Positions 34,480 to 42,555 of a stretch of DNA of 64,000 bases are shown here, piece after piece. This stretch comes from Taklimakanibacter sp049323275 (lineage in GTDB: Bacteria; Pseudomonadota; Alphaproteobacteria; Rhizobiales; Aestuariivirgaceae): the NCBI GenBank assembly GCA_049323275.1, contig JBMOOM010000018.1:1-64000 (forward strand). The letters are read 5' to 3'. The notes beneath the pieces are model-generated. The model saw only the letters and a program-made list of their open reading frames with translations, ran no database searches and was not told the DNA's origin. The position numbers and the translations under genes are program-made. How positions within the stretch are numbered: position 1 is the stretch's first letter; each line of letters begins with the position of its first letter.

Positions 34480-36273
34480 ATGCGCATTCGACAGAGCATC
34501 CTTGCGGGGCGGGAGAAGAAGCTGCAGCGCCTGCACAGAGCGGCACGGTTTGCTTTTCCGCAGCGCCATGCCATCGCGATCATCTTCGTCATTGTCCTCA
34601 TCACCACGGTGGTAAGCGCGGTTGAGCCCCTGGTCCTCAAGGCGCTCATCGATGAACTGGCCGGCGGCAGGGAGAAAAGCGCGATCATCTTCAGCATCGC
34701 CCTGATGAGCTTTCTGGCGGTCCTGCGCGAACTGCTCAACGGTGTCGCGAATTGGCTCACCTGGCGCACCCGGATCGGCTTTCAATATGCGCTGTTGGAG
34801 GCGACCGTGGGCAAACTTCATAAAATGCCGCTCAGAATCCAGCGCAGCGAAGGAATTGGCGCGGTCATGACCCGGCTCGACCGCAGCATCCAGGGGCTGA
34901 CAGCGGCCGTGAGCCTCATTCTCTTCAATGTGCTGCCGGCAATCCTGTTTCTGATCATCGTAATCTGGATCATGGCGCATCTGGATTGGCGGCTTGCCGG
35001 CCTTGTGCTCGCCTTTGCCCCCATTCCGGCCCTCATCGCCATGCGCGCCGCGCCCGAGCAGGTGGTGCGCGAGCGCTCCCTCCTCGAACGCTGGGCGCAC
35101 ATTTACGCGCGCTTCAACGAGGTCCTGTCCGGCATCGTTACCATGCGCAGCTTCTCGATGGAAGACATGGAGAAGAACCGTTTTCTCCGCGATGTCGAGA
35201 TGGCGAACCGGCTGGTGGTGCGCGGCGTCGCGACCGATGCAAGCTATAGCGCGGCGAGCAATCTCGTCCTCGCCTCGGCGCGGCTGGCCGCCGTCGGTCT
35301 TGGGTCATATCTCGTGCTGCGGGGCGATATCACGCTCGGCACTGTCATCGCCTTTCTCGGTTATATCGGCGGATTGTTCGGACCGGTCCAGGGACTGAGC
35401 AATGCCTATTCCGCCTTGCAGCGTGCCTCGGTCTCTCTCGACGAGATATTCCGCATCATGGATGTCCAAGAACACCTGGGCGATTCGCCGGAGGCGGAGG
35501 AGCTGGTCCGCGTCGACGGGACGGTAAGCTTCGAGAACGTTCATTTCCGCCATGAACAGGCCGCCAGGCCCATACTCAAAGGCATTTCCTTCTCCGTGGC
35601 GGCAGGCCAGACAGTTGCTATCGTCGGGCCGAGCGGCTCGGGGAAAACCACGGTCATGGCGCTGCTCATGCGGTTCTTCGATCCGCTCGAAGGCAGAATC
35701 CTGCTTGACGGCCGGGATCTGCGGAAGATCCGGCAGAGCTCGTTGCGGCGCAATATCGGCGTGGTGCTTCAGGACGCGCTGCTGTTCAATGACACCGTAC
35801 GCGCCAATATCGCCTATGGTCGCCCCGAGGCGAGCGAGACGGAAATAGGCGACGCCGCACGCGCCGCTCATGCCGACAAGTTCATCCGGCTGCTCGCTGA
35901 AGGTTATGACACGATCGTGGGCGAGCGCGGTGGCCTGCTTTCGGTCGGCGAACGTCAGCGCGTGACTATCGCGCGCGCCCTGCTGAAGAATCCGCCCATC
36001 CTGGTGCTCGATGAGGCCACTTCGGCGCTCGACGCCGAATCCGAGGACGCAGTGCAATCGGCTCTTGAAACACTCATGAAAGACCGTACCACCTTTGTCA
36101 TCGCCCACCGTCTCACCACCGTCGTCCATGCTGATCAGATCATCGTTCTGCGCGACGGCTACATCACCGAGAGCGGAAGGCACTTCGAATTGATGCGCAA
36201 AAACGGCTATTATGCCTCGTTGGTGCGCCTGCAAAGTCGGGGACTTATCCTCAATGAGGGTGAGAAGGAGTAA
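34480..36273 (+). CDS. ABC exporter, fused membrane and ATPase domains
   Basis: 597 aa half-transporter (homodimer expected). About six membrane segments in residues 25-300 (IAIIFVIVLITTVVSAVEPL, VLPAILFLIIVIWIMAHL, etc.), then an ATPase domain with Walker A GPSGSGKTT (about 383-391), Walker B ILVLDEATSALD, D- and H-loops (FVIAHRLTT). The ABC signature is LSVGERQRV (about 486-494), with Val replacing the usual Gly in LSGGE. Overall most like the lipid/glucan exporter group (MsbA/NdvA type). Substrate unknown. Codon use is less GC3-biased than in the operon before it. The start could also be slightly downstream. Confidence 0.88.
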   Translation: MRIRQSILAGREKKLQRLHRAARFAFPQRHAIAIIFVIVLITTVVSAVEPLVLKALIDELAGGREKSAIIFSIALMSFLAVLRELLNGVANWLTWRTRIGFQYALLEATVGKLHKMPLRIQRSEGIGAVMTRLDRSIQGLTAAVSLILFNVLPAILFLIIVIWIMAHLDWRLAGLVLAFAPIPALIAMRAAPEQVVRERSLLERWAHIYARFNEVLSGIVTMRSFSMEDMEKNRFLRDVEMANRLVVRGVATDASYSAASNLVLASARLAAVGLGSYLVLRGDITLGTVIAFLGYIGGLFGPVQGLSNAYSALQRASVSLDEIFRIMDVQEHLGDSPEAEELVRVDGTVSFENVHFRHEQAARPILKGISFSVAAGQTVAIVGPSGSGKTTVMALLMRFFDPLEGRILLDGRDLRKIRQSSLRRNIGVVLQDALLFNDTVRANIAYGRPEASETEIGDAARAAHADKFIRLLAEGYDTIVGERGGLLSVGERQRVTIARALLKNPPILVLDEATSALDAESEDAVQSALETLMKDRTTFVIAHRLTTVVHADQIIVLRDGYITESGRHFELMRKNGYYASLVRLQSRGLILNEGEKE

Positions 36274-36283
36274 GACCCGGAAC

Positions 36284-37108
36284 TCAAGGCCGCACTAATT
36301 GATCGAAGAACCGCATTTCCAGCGCCCAGGTGTCGGGCGAGAAGATCGCGCCATGGGTGGCGCCCGGAACGACGACCATCTGCTTGGGCTCATTGGCTTT
36401 GGCGAAGAGCTTGCGGCCCTCGCCGATCGGGATGACGTGATCCTCATCGCCATGGATGACGAGAAGCGGCGCATGGACTTTGCCGATATAAGCGAATGAA
36501 TCGAACCTGTCCTTCATGAGCCAGTGGACCGGCAGCCACCAATAGAGCGACGCCGCGATATCGGCGGCCGAATAATAAGGCGCTTCGAGCGCCACCGCGC
36601 CGACCCGGCGCTCGGCGGCGAGTTGCACCGCGACGCCGCTGCCCAGCGATTCGCCGACCAGCATGATCGCCTCGGAATTCACCCCTTGCGCGATGAGCCA
36701 GTCATAGGCGGCGCGGGCATCTTTCACCAAGCCCGTCTCGGAAGGCTTGCCGGTGCTGGCGCCGTAGCCGCGATAGGACACGAAGAGCACGCCGAAATTG
36801 CCGCGTTGATAGGCGGCGAAACGTTCGCTTCGATCGGCGATCTCGCCGCCATTGCCGTGCAGATAGAGAATGACCGGCCGCCCCGGTTTCGGCGCCGCGT
36901 ACCAGACCTGCAAGGTCTGGGCGTCCTCGGTCACCAGCCGAAGATCCGCCACGCCCTCGAGCCCCAAGGCGGCGGCGGACGATCCCCGATGCGCCGGGAA
37001 ATATTGATAGCTCCGCTGGCTCGCATACATGAAGAGGGCGGCGGCCAGGTAAAGAAGTATGGCGGCTATCGCCACCAGACGGAGGATCGGAAACACCCCG
37101 GCGCTCAT
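36284..37108 (-). CDS. Alpha/beta hydrolase, membrane-anchored
   Basis: 274 aa from the ATG at 37108, overlapping the cupin stop by 4 bp. N-terminal membrane anchor (LRLVAIAAILLYLAAALFMY). Hydrolase fold: oxyanion-region YLHGNGGEIADR, nucleophile elbow VGESLGSG (Ser), VALEAPYYS, VIHGDEDHVIP (Asp), and GATHGAIF (His). This is the BEM46/ABHD13-like serine hydrolase subgroup; no substrate known. Translationally coupled to the DMSP-lyase-like cupin, so it belongs to the same unit. Confidence 0.88.
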   Translation of the reverse strand: MSAGVFPILRLVAIAAILLYLAAALFMYASQRSYQYFPAHRGSSAAALGLEGVADLRLVTEDAQTLQVWYAAPKPGRPVILYLHGNGGEIADRSERFAAYQRGNFGVLFVSYRGYGASTGKPSETGLVKDARAAYDWLIAQGVNSEAIMLVGESLGSGVAVQLAAERRVGAVALEAPYYSAADIAASLYWWLPVHWLMKDRFDSFAYIGKVHAPLLVIHGDEDHVIPIGEGRKLFAKANEPKQMVVVPGATHGAIFSPDTWALEMRFFDQLVRP

Positions 37109-37722
37109 GCGTCCTCCACCAGCCGGGCGGGCGAGCCGACATCGCGAGTCCACGCCCAGACGGTGAGCAAAGGGCTGGCGCCGGTGCGGGTCGCATGACT
37201 CATGCGCGGCGGATGCCAGATCGTCTCGCCTGGAGCGCGGCTGACAAAAGCGCCGCCATCCTTGCGCCAGTCGCTGGGACCGGTCAGGAGCCAGTAGAGC
37301 TCCGGCGCCGGGTGCCAGTGATCGCGATAGAGCCGGCGTGGCCCCAGAAGCAGAAGCCCCAGCAGGAAATCCTCGCCAGGAAAGAACCCGTCGGGCCCGA
37401 TGATCTCGGCATAGGCATAGTTGTCCATGTAGCCTTCGCCCAACACCTCGTCCCTGTAGCTCGGATTTTGTTTCCAGCGCAGGAACTCGTCGATCTCGGC
37501 CAGGGCGGCGGCGACATCGGGGGCCAGAAACATGGAGGTGGCGACGCATTCGGCGAAATGGCGCGTGGCGGGAAGCCGGCGCGCGCCCGGATCGACGGCG
37601 GCTGCCGGCGACAGATCCTGGACGGCGAGGCGCGCTTTCACCTCAGCCGTCCCCTCGCCCTTGAGCGCCGTGCGGATGGCGTCGATGACCCAGATGGCGG
37701 GACCATAAATGTTGTCGTTCAA
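37105..37722 (-). CDS. Cupin of the DMSP lyase family (DddQ/DddL-like)
   Basis: 205 aa; DddQ proteins are about 200 aa. The C-terminal cupin barrel has LYRDHWHPAPELYWLLTG, in which Tyr132, His135, His137, Glu141 and Tyr143 reproduce the family pattern Y-x2-H-x-H-x3-E-x-Y, and PPRMSHATRTG with His176. In DMSP lyases these His/Glu residues hold a divalent metal and the second Tyr acts as the base that cleaves dimethylsulfoniopropionate to dimethylsulfide and acrylate. Also conserved are APGETIWHPP and PLLTVWAW. All key residues are present, but DddQ-like cupins can have weak or different activity, so function is inferred. Lies in a minus-strand run with a DddP-like M24 protein and an Fe-dependent alcohol dehydrogenase. 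Confidence 0.78.
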   Translation of the reverse strand: MNDNIYGPAIWVIDAIRTALKGEGTAEVKARLAVQDLSPAAAVDPGARRLPATRHFAECVATSMFLAPDVAAALAEIDEFLRWKQNPSYRDEVLGEGYMDNYAYAEIIGPDGFFPGEDFLLGLLLLGPRRLYRDHWHPAPELYWLLTGPSDWRKDGGAFVSRAPGETIWHPPRMSHATRTGASPLLTVWAWTRDVGSPARLVEDA

Positions 37723-37801
37723 ATACCCGCCCCCAACAGCGCGGATCGGGAACAGCGGAGTCCGCCCGATCGCGTCCCCGCTTCCAGATTCCGCCCCCTT
37801 T

Positions 37802-37914
37802 AGATCACGAACCCTTAAGGTCGAGACGACCTAAAGCGATAAACGTGATCGAAATCTTATATTGGCGCGTGATCGGACGGAAAACCGGTGTCCACTTTTC
37901 CTGATCACGCGCTA
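37802..37914. repeat. RIME-like two-palindrome repeat, copy D
   Basis: Second palindrome well kept: GGCGCGTGATCGGACGGAAAACCGG...CCACTTTTCCTGATCACGCGC. First palindrome decayed (CCTTAAGGTC/GACCTAAAGC). It sits in the 326-bp gap 37723-38048 between the cupin and Fe-ADH genes, both on the minus strand. No gene is seen in the rest of that gap. Confidence 0.87.
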
Positions 37915-38048
37915 GTCACGCAAGGCCGAGCCGACCCCAGGCGACCGCGATCCAAGCCCACCCGGATCGGATCGGCACTTTGTCCATTCCGCGTCGATTC
38001 CGAAACGCGAATCGCACCAGTCGGTTAACGGCGCGCTCCCGGCCTCCG

Positions 38049-39194
38049 TCATAGGAGAGCGTAGACACTCTTCGCCAGCGGCAGCAGGTCGGCGTCATTG
38101 ACGTCGCGCACCGTGTTGCGCCGCATGGGCGCGTGGGCGGCCGAGGCCATGCGCTCGGCCAGCAGCTCCGGCCGGTCGAGATCCAGTCCGTCACCGGCGA
38201 AGCCGACCTTGATGCGCGAGCGCCGCACCAGATCCTCGAAGGCGGCCGCCGCATCGCCATCGGCGCCCATCGACCTCGCCACTTTGGCAAAGGCCTCAGG
38301 ATTGCCCTCCTTGACCCAGCCGATCGTGGCCAGCATGGCAAGCCCGGTCGCCCGCCCGTGCGGAACCGGCGCCAGTTCGGCCATGGCATGCGAGATATTG
38401 TGCGCGAGCGCCGTTCCGCAATTGTCGATGCCGATGCCGGCATAACAGCTGCCGAGCAACAAGGCGCCCCTCGCTTCGAGATCGCCCGGCGCCGTCACCG
38501 CCCTCTCCAGGGCTCCCGAAATCAACGCGATCGCCTGGTGGCAATAGAGATCGTTGGCGGCATGGCGATTGCGGTTCGTGCAGGCCTCGATCGCATGGAC
38601 CAGCGCATCGAGGCCAGTGGCCGCCGTGACCGCGGCCGGCACGCCGGCGGTGAGCTCCGGATCGAGCAGCGCCAATATCGGCTTGAGCTCCGTTCCCCAG
38701 GCCCAGACCTTCTGGCCTTCCCTGTTGGTGAAGATGCAGGTGCGCGTCACCTCGGCGCCGGTGCCGGCCGTGGTCGGCACCGCAATGAGCGGCAAGGGAT
38801 CGGCGGGCAGCGCGGTTTCGCAGAACTGATAGGCCTGGACGTCGCGGCCGGAGACCGCGCAGGCGGCCACGAGCTTGGCCGTGTCGAGCGCCGTGCCGCC
38901 GCCAAGCCCGATCACGACCTGGGCGCCGCCCTCCCGCGCCATGACGGCGGCGCGATCGATGTCGCTGTATTTGGGCTCGCCCGTGAAGCCGTCATAGAGG
39001 CTCGCTGCATGGCCCGCGTCCGCCAGCAGCCCCGCGAGCCGCGGCGCAACACCCAGGGCGGTCATTGCCGGATCGGCGACGATCATGACGGCCGCCCCGG
39101 CGCCGGCGAATCCGCTGACGCGGCCCGGCAACTCGGCCAGCCGGCCATTGCCGAAGACGATTTCAGGAACCGGAGCGAGGGCGAAATTCTGCAT
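38049..39194 (-). CDS. Iron-containing alcohol dehydrogenase
   Basis: 381 aa from the ATG at 39194. Group III ADH: NAD-binding VIGLGGGTALDTAK (about 94-107), PTTAGTGAEVTRT, and metal ligands Asp196, His200, His265 and His279 (GLDALVHAIEA, LAHNISHAMAELAPVPHG), with spacing like that of E. coli FucO. Family members oxidise or reduce small alcohols. DddB, which oxidises 3-hydroxypropionate in DMSP breakdown, is of this family, and the gene lies between DddQ-like and DddP-like genes. That assignment is from context only; the closest alternative is a generic alcohol or maleylacetate-type reductase. Confidence 0.87.
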   Translation of the reverse strand: MQNFALAPVPEIVFGNGRLAELPGRVSGFAGAGAAVMIVADPAMTALGVAPRLAGLLADAGHAASLYDGFTGEPKYSDIDRAAVMAREGGAQVVIGLGGGTALDTAKLVAACAVSGRDVQAYQFCETALPADPLPLIAVPTTAGTGAEVTRTCIFTNREGQKVWAWGTELKPILALLDPELTAGVPAAVTAATGLDALVHAIEACTNRNRHAANDLYCHQAIALISGALERAVTAPGDLEARGALLLGSCYAGIGIDNCGTALAHNISHAMAELAPVPHGRATGLAMLATIGWVKEGNPEAFAKVARSMGADGDAAAAFEDLVRRSRIKVGFAGDGLDLDRPELLAERMASAAHAPMRRNTVRDVNDADLLPLAKSVYALL

Positions 39195-39251
39195 TCCAAT
39201 GCCTCTAGATAGGCATACGGACACGATCAAGCGTCAAACCGCTTCACCCAT

Positions 39252-39447
39252 TCACGGAGCAAGGCCTGCCTTGCGTCCCTCATAGAGCGCCATGACCGCG
39301 GTGCGCACGGCGACCGCATCGCCGATGTCGCGATGGCCGATCGACCGCTCATCGAGCGGCGATCACCAGCGAGTGCGCCGCGATACGTTCGGCGGCGCCG
39401 CCCATCGCCACCACCGTGGCGCCGTCGCCATGCCGCTCGCTCAGCCC
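39252..39447 (-). pseudogene. Frameshifted remnant of an unidentified gene
   Basis: Between the M24 and Fe-ADH genes the minus strand encodes two abutting protein-like pieces in different frames: LSERHGDGATVVAMGGAAER...LVIAAR ending at TGA 39349-39351, and LDERSIGHRDIGDAVAVRTA...YEGRKAGLAP ending at TGA 39252-39254. A single-base indel near 39350 would join them into a continuous C-terminus of about 65 residues. Codon choice is like that of neighbouring real genes (GC at third positions), whereas no start or ribosome-binding site is present. I do not recognise the family. The upstream part of the gene seems to have been deleted up to the M24 gene's end. Confidence 0.65.
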
Positions 39448-39451
39448 CGCA

Positions 39452-40714
39452 TCAGGCCCAATCCTCGAAGGGGAAGTTGTCCAGCCTTTCGGTGCCGGTC
39501 TCGGTGACGACGACCTGGATCTCGAGCTTCACCGTCTCGCCGGCGCGCTTCGAGCCGGTGCAGCTTTCCACGCACAGGCACATTCCGGGGTCGAAGACGC
39601 CGTCATAGCCCTTGCCCTGGTCCATATCGACATGGGGCGGGACAGAAGGATATTCGTCGCACAGGCCGACCCCATGCAACGCCACGCTGTAGCGGTTCTC
39701 CTGATACTCCTCCGGAATGCGCAGCGACTTGTCGTTGAACTCCCTGAAGGTCATGCCGGGCTTGATGATCGACCAGTTGTGCATGATCTGCTCGAGCGCA
39801 TAGGCGTAGAGCTCCTTCTGCAGAGGCTTCGGCTTGACGAGACCGACCGTCCATGAGCGCGAAAGATCGGCGCAGTAGCCGTAAGGACCGATCAGATCGG
39901 TGTCGAAGGAGAGCATGTCGCCTTCCTTGCCGACATGGGCGGAGCATTCCTTGAACCAGGGATAGGTGCGCTCGCCGATCGCCAGGAGGCGCGTCTCGAT
40001 CCATTCGCCGCCATTGCGGATATTCTCGTAATGGAGCTCGGCCCAGATCTCGTTCTCCGACTTGCCGGGCAGCGAGTTCTCGCGCATGCGCCACATGCCG
40101 GCCTCGCAGACCTTGATCGTCCAGCCCATCAGCGCGAGCTCGTCGGGCGACTTGATCATGCGCGCAGTCTCGGTGAGCTCCTGCCCCTCGACCAGAGTGA
40201 GCCCCTTGGCGCGCAGCAGGTCGACACCCAAGGGCTCCATCTTGTCCACGGCGAGGCGTTTGTTGCCGCCGCCATGGCGGCGCATGAGATCGACGATCTC
40301 GTCGGCCCATTTGCCGGCGCTTTCGGTGAGCCTGGGCCCGCTTACGAAATAGAACCAGCTGGTGCAGGGCCGGACCTCGTCGACCATCGGCAGGCCTTCG
40401 GCCAGATGCAATGCCTGGGCATATTCGAAGCAGATGGTGGGGCCGTCGGCGAAGACCAGCGTGTAACGCGACGGATTATGCATGGTCCAGACCTGCATGT
40501 CCGAGCAGTCGGTGGCATAACGGATATTGAGCGGGTCATAGAGCAGGATCGCCGCGCAGTCGTGCTGGATGAGCTTCTGCTTGAGGCGGCCATGGCGATA
40601 GGCCCTGACCCGCGCCAAAGTCTCAGGGCTGATCGGGTCCTTCAGCGGCTTGCTGCCGGCATCGAAATTCAGATAGGCCGGCTTGCGGGGATCGCTGAAG
40701 ACCTTCACGTCCAT
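39452..40714 (-). CDS. M24-family protein with DddP (DMSP lyase) active-site pattern
   Basis: 420 aa from the ATG at 40714 (GAGGA 5 nt upstream); a GTG at 40726 is possible. Pita-bread metallo-fold. Metal ligands Asp271, Asp273, Asp283, His347, Glu383 and Glu398 come from SFDTDLIGPYGYCADLSRSW, ALHGVGLCDEYP, MCLCVES and VKLEIQV. Asp353 lies six residues after the His. As I recall the DddP structure, its six iron ligands and catalytic Asp have the same spacings except for one extra residue, and differ from typical aminopeptidase P, where DxG replaces DTD. DddP cleaves dimethylsulfoniopropionate to DMS and acrylate. IRYATDCSDMQVWTMHNPSR also fits DddP relatives. Overlaps the OCD-like gene region only in the alternative start. 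Function inferred; homologues with other substrates exist. Confidence 0.8.
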   Translation of the reverse strand: MDVKVFSDPRKPAYLNFDAGSKPLKDPISPETLARVRAYRHGRLKQKLIQHDCAAILLYDPLNIRYATDCSDMQVWTMHNPSRYTLVFADGPTICFEYAQALHLAEGLPMVDEVRPCTSWFYFVSGPRLTESAGKWADEIVDLMRRHGGGNKRLAVDKMEPLGVDLLRAKGLTLVEGQELTETARMIKSPDELALMGWTIKVCEAGMWRMRENSLPGKSENEIWAELHYENIRNGGEWIETRLLAIGERTYPWFKECSAHVGKEGDMLSFDTDLIGPYGYCADLSRSWTVGLVKPKPLQKELYAYALEQIMHNWSIIKPGMTFREFNDKSLRIPEEYQENRYSVALHGVGLCDEYPSVPPHVDMDQGKGYDGVFDPGMCLCVESCTGSKRAGETVKLEIQVVVTETGTERLDNFPFEDWA

Positions 40715-40722
40715 GGATTTCC

Positions 40723-41643
40723 TCACGAGGTCAGATTGCGCCAGATGAACATCGCCGTGAACAGGTCGAGATGCGCGCCGCCGCCGTTCTTGAACAGCGT
40801 GATATCACCAGGCTTGCGGTTGACGTCATATCCATCGCGGCAGAGCTCGAACAGATCGGCTTCGATATCCTCGCGCGTTATCACGCCGCGGCGCAAGGGA
40901 TCACCCAAATCACCAGGCTGATCGATGGCGAACCAGCGGCTGTCGACGAAGAGCCGGGCGCGGCGCACCGCCTCGTCGTCGCACTCGCGCATTTCGGGCG
41001 TGAAGCCGCCGACGAGATCGAGATGGACGCCGGGCTCGAGCCAGGCGCCCTTGATGACGGGTGTCGTCGCCGATGTGGCGCAGCTGATCAGGTCGGCCTC
41101 GCCGGCCACCTCCTCCAGGTCGTCAACGACCCGGGCCTTCACCTCATGCGCCAGCTTCTCGGCCTTGGCGCGGTCGCGGTTCCAGACATAGACCCTCTCT
41201 ATGCCCGGACGCACCGCGCGGTGCGCATCGATCAGATAGGGCGCGAGGCTGCCGGCGCCGACCATCAGCAGGATGCGGGCATCGGGCCTCGACAGGAGGC
41301 GGGCGCCGAGCGCGGAGTCGGCGGCCGTCTTGCGGTAGGTCAGCGCGGTTCCGTCCAGCACGCCCAGCGGCGCGCCGGTCGCCCCGTCGAACAGAGGATA
41401 GAGCGCCTGCACCGCCGGCAAATCGCGGTTCCCTGGCAGAACGGTCACCACCTTGGTGCCCATGGCGACGCCCGGCTGCCAGGCCGGCAGGTTGAAAAAG
41501 GTCTCCCGGTTGCCGTTCCGCTCCGCATGGATCTCGGAACGGTCGACCTTGGGATCCGGACCTTTGTGGGCTTCCGCCAAAGCGTCACAGAGCTTCGTCC
41601 AGTCGCACAGGCGGTGGACGTCTTCGGCGGAGACAAAACGCAT
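40723..41643 (-). CDS. Ornithine cyclodeaminase/mu-crystallin family protein
   Basis: 306 aa. Rossmann-fold NAD(P)-binding region ILLMVGAGSLAPYLIDAHRAV, followed by RVYVWNRDRAKAEKLA; N-terminal NGNRETFFNLPAWQPGVAMGTKVVTVLPGN (substrate-binding Lys) and the DGTALTYRKTAADSALGARLLS family motif. The family includes ornithine cyclodeaminase, ketimine reductases and alanine dehydrogenases; the substrate cannot be told. Its ATG overlaps the DUF1194 stop by one base, and the M24 gene begins within 10 bp of its end, so all three are probably co-transcribed. Confidence 0.9.
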   Translation of the reverse strand: MRFVSAEDVHRLCDWTKLCDALAEAHKGPDPKVDRSEIHAERNGNRETFFNLPAWQPGVAMGTKVVTVLPGNRDLPAVQALYPLFDGATGAPLGVLDGTALTYRKTAADSALGARLLSRPDARILLMVGAGSLAPYLIDAHRAVRPGIERVYVWNRDRAKAEKLAHEVKARVVDDLEEVAGEADLISCATSATTPVIKGAWLEPGVHLDLVGGFTPEMRECDDEAVRRARLFVDSRWFAIDQPGDLGDPLRRGVITREDIEADLFELCRDGYDVNRKPGDITLFKNGGGAHLDLFTAMFIWRNLTS

Positions 41644-42350
41644 CAGGAGATTCCGGGTCCGGTGATTTCGCGCAGCAGCTTCTTATAGATCGCTTCGGTA
41701 TAGGCCGCATAGTCGTCGGCCGGGATGACGAAATTGCCCTGGCCGCCGACGACATTGTCCTCGAAATATTTGTCGAGCGTCGGCCATTCATTGAGGATGG
41801 TCAGTGCATTGATGGTGATGCCCATCTTGACCACCTTGTTGCGCGAGAAGGCGACCGGCAGGCCGATATTGTTGCGCCCGTCGGACGAGACGTCGATCAC
41901 CTGGCGCAGGCTGGGCGGCGCCTGCGGAAAGAGGCTGGCGGCATATTCGAGCGCCATCGAGATGGAGGTACCGCCCTCGGCCAGGCGGCGCGGGATTTCG
42001 GCGAGCGAGGCGCCCAGCCGGTCGGCGTCCCTGTCGCTGGCGATGATCATCCACGGGATGATCACCATCTGATTGGCCTCGTCCGACCATTGCATGGCGA
42101 GGACGGCGATCCGCCCATTCGGCCCCTTGGTGATCGCCTCCTTGACCTCGGGCCGCCTGAAGGCCTCGCCGAGACCCTGCATCTGCAGGCGGAACTCATT
42201 GGCATCGACACTGAAGGAACAATCGATGGCGAGGACCAGCGCCAGGTCGACCTCGGGTTGCTGGGCATAAAGAGGAGTGCGACCGGGGGCGGCTACCCAG
42301 GTCAGGCCAAGCAGCAGGCACAAAAGCGCCAGCAGACGACGTACGGGCAT
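41643..42350 (-). CDS. DUF1194 family protein, secreted VWA-like domain
   Basis: 235 aa from the ATG at 42350. Signal peptide MPVRRLLALLCLLLGLTWVAAPG, then a von Willebrand A-like domain: VDLALVLAIDCSFSVDANEF carries the MIDAS-type DxSxS pattern in altered form (DCSFS), GRIAVLAMQWSDEANQMVIIPW, GGTSISMALEYAASLF (Thr/Ser of MIDAS), and VIDVSSDGRNN (Asp). DUF1194 proteins are periplasmic and common in Rhizobiales, function unknown. First gene of the minus-strand run that continues into the OCD, DddP-like and downstream genes; divergent from moaA across 205 bp. Confidence 0.85.
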   Translation of the reverse strand: MPVRRLLALLCLLLGLTWVAAPGRTPLYAQQPEVDLALVLAIDCSFSVDANEFRLQMQGLGEAFRRPEVKEAITKGPNGRIAVLAMQWSDEANQMVIIPWMIIASDRDADRLGASLAEIPRRLAEGGTSISMALEYAASLFPQAPPSLRQVIDVSSDGRNNIGLPVAFSRNKVVKMGITINALTILNEWPTLDKYFEDNVVGGQGNFVIPADDYAAYTEAIYKKLLREITGPGIS

Positions 42351-42555
42351 CAGAACCTCGATTCGCGGCCAATGCCACCAGCCATCCGATCTTATGGCCA
42401 GCTTTGCGGCCGGGTAAAGACGCAAAGCGCTCACCCTTTCGGCTGCTGACAAAGCCGGGCGTCTCCGGAACCGGCCGCGGGCCGGCTCTGGGCTCATGGC
42501 GGGTGTGACCCTGGCGGGCTTGACGCGGGCCTCCTAAAGCCCGACATCTGGGGGC

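Noticed and set aside
37915..38048. Extension of a minus-strand frame (37916-38443) beyond the alcohol dehydrogenase
   Set aside because: It is the antisense/offset frame of the ADH gene; the region after the RIME-like copy has no start or motif.
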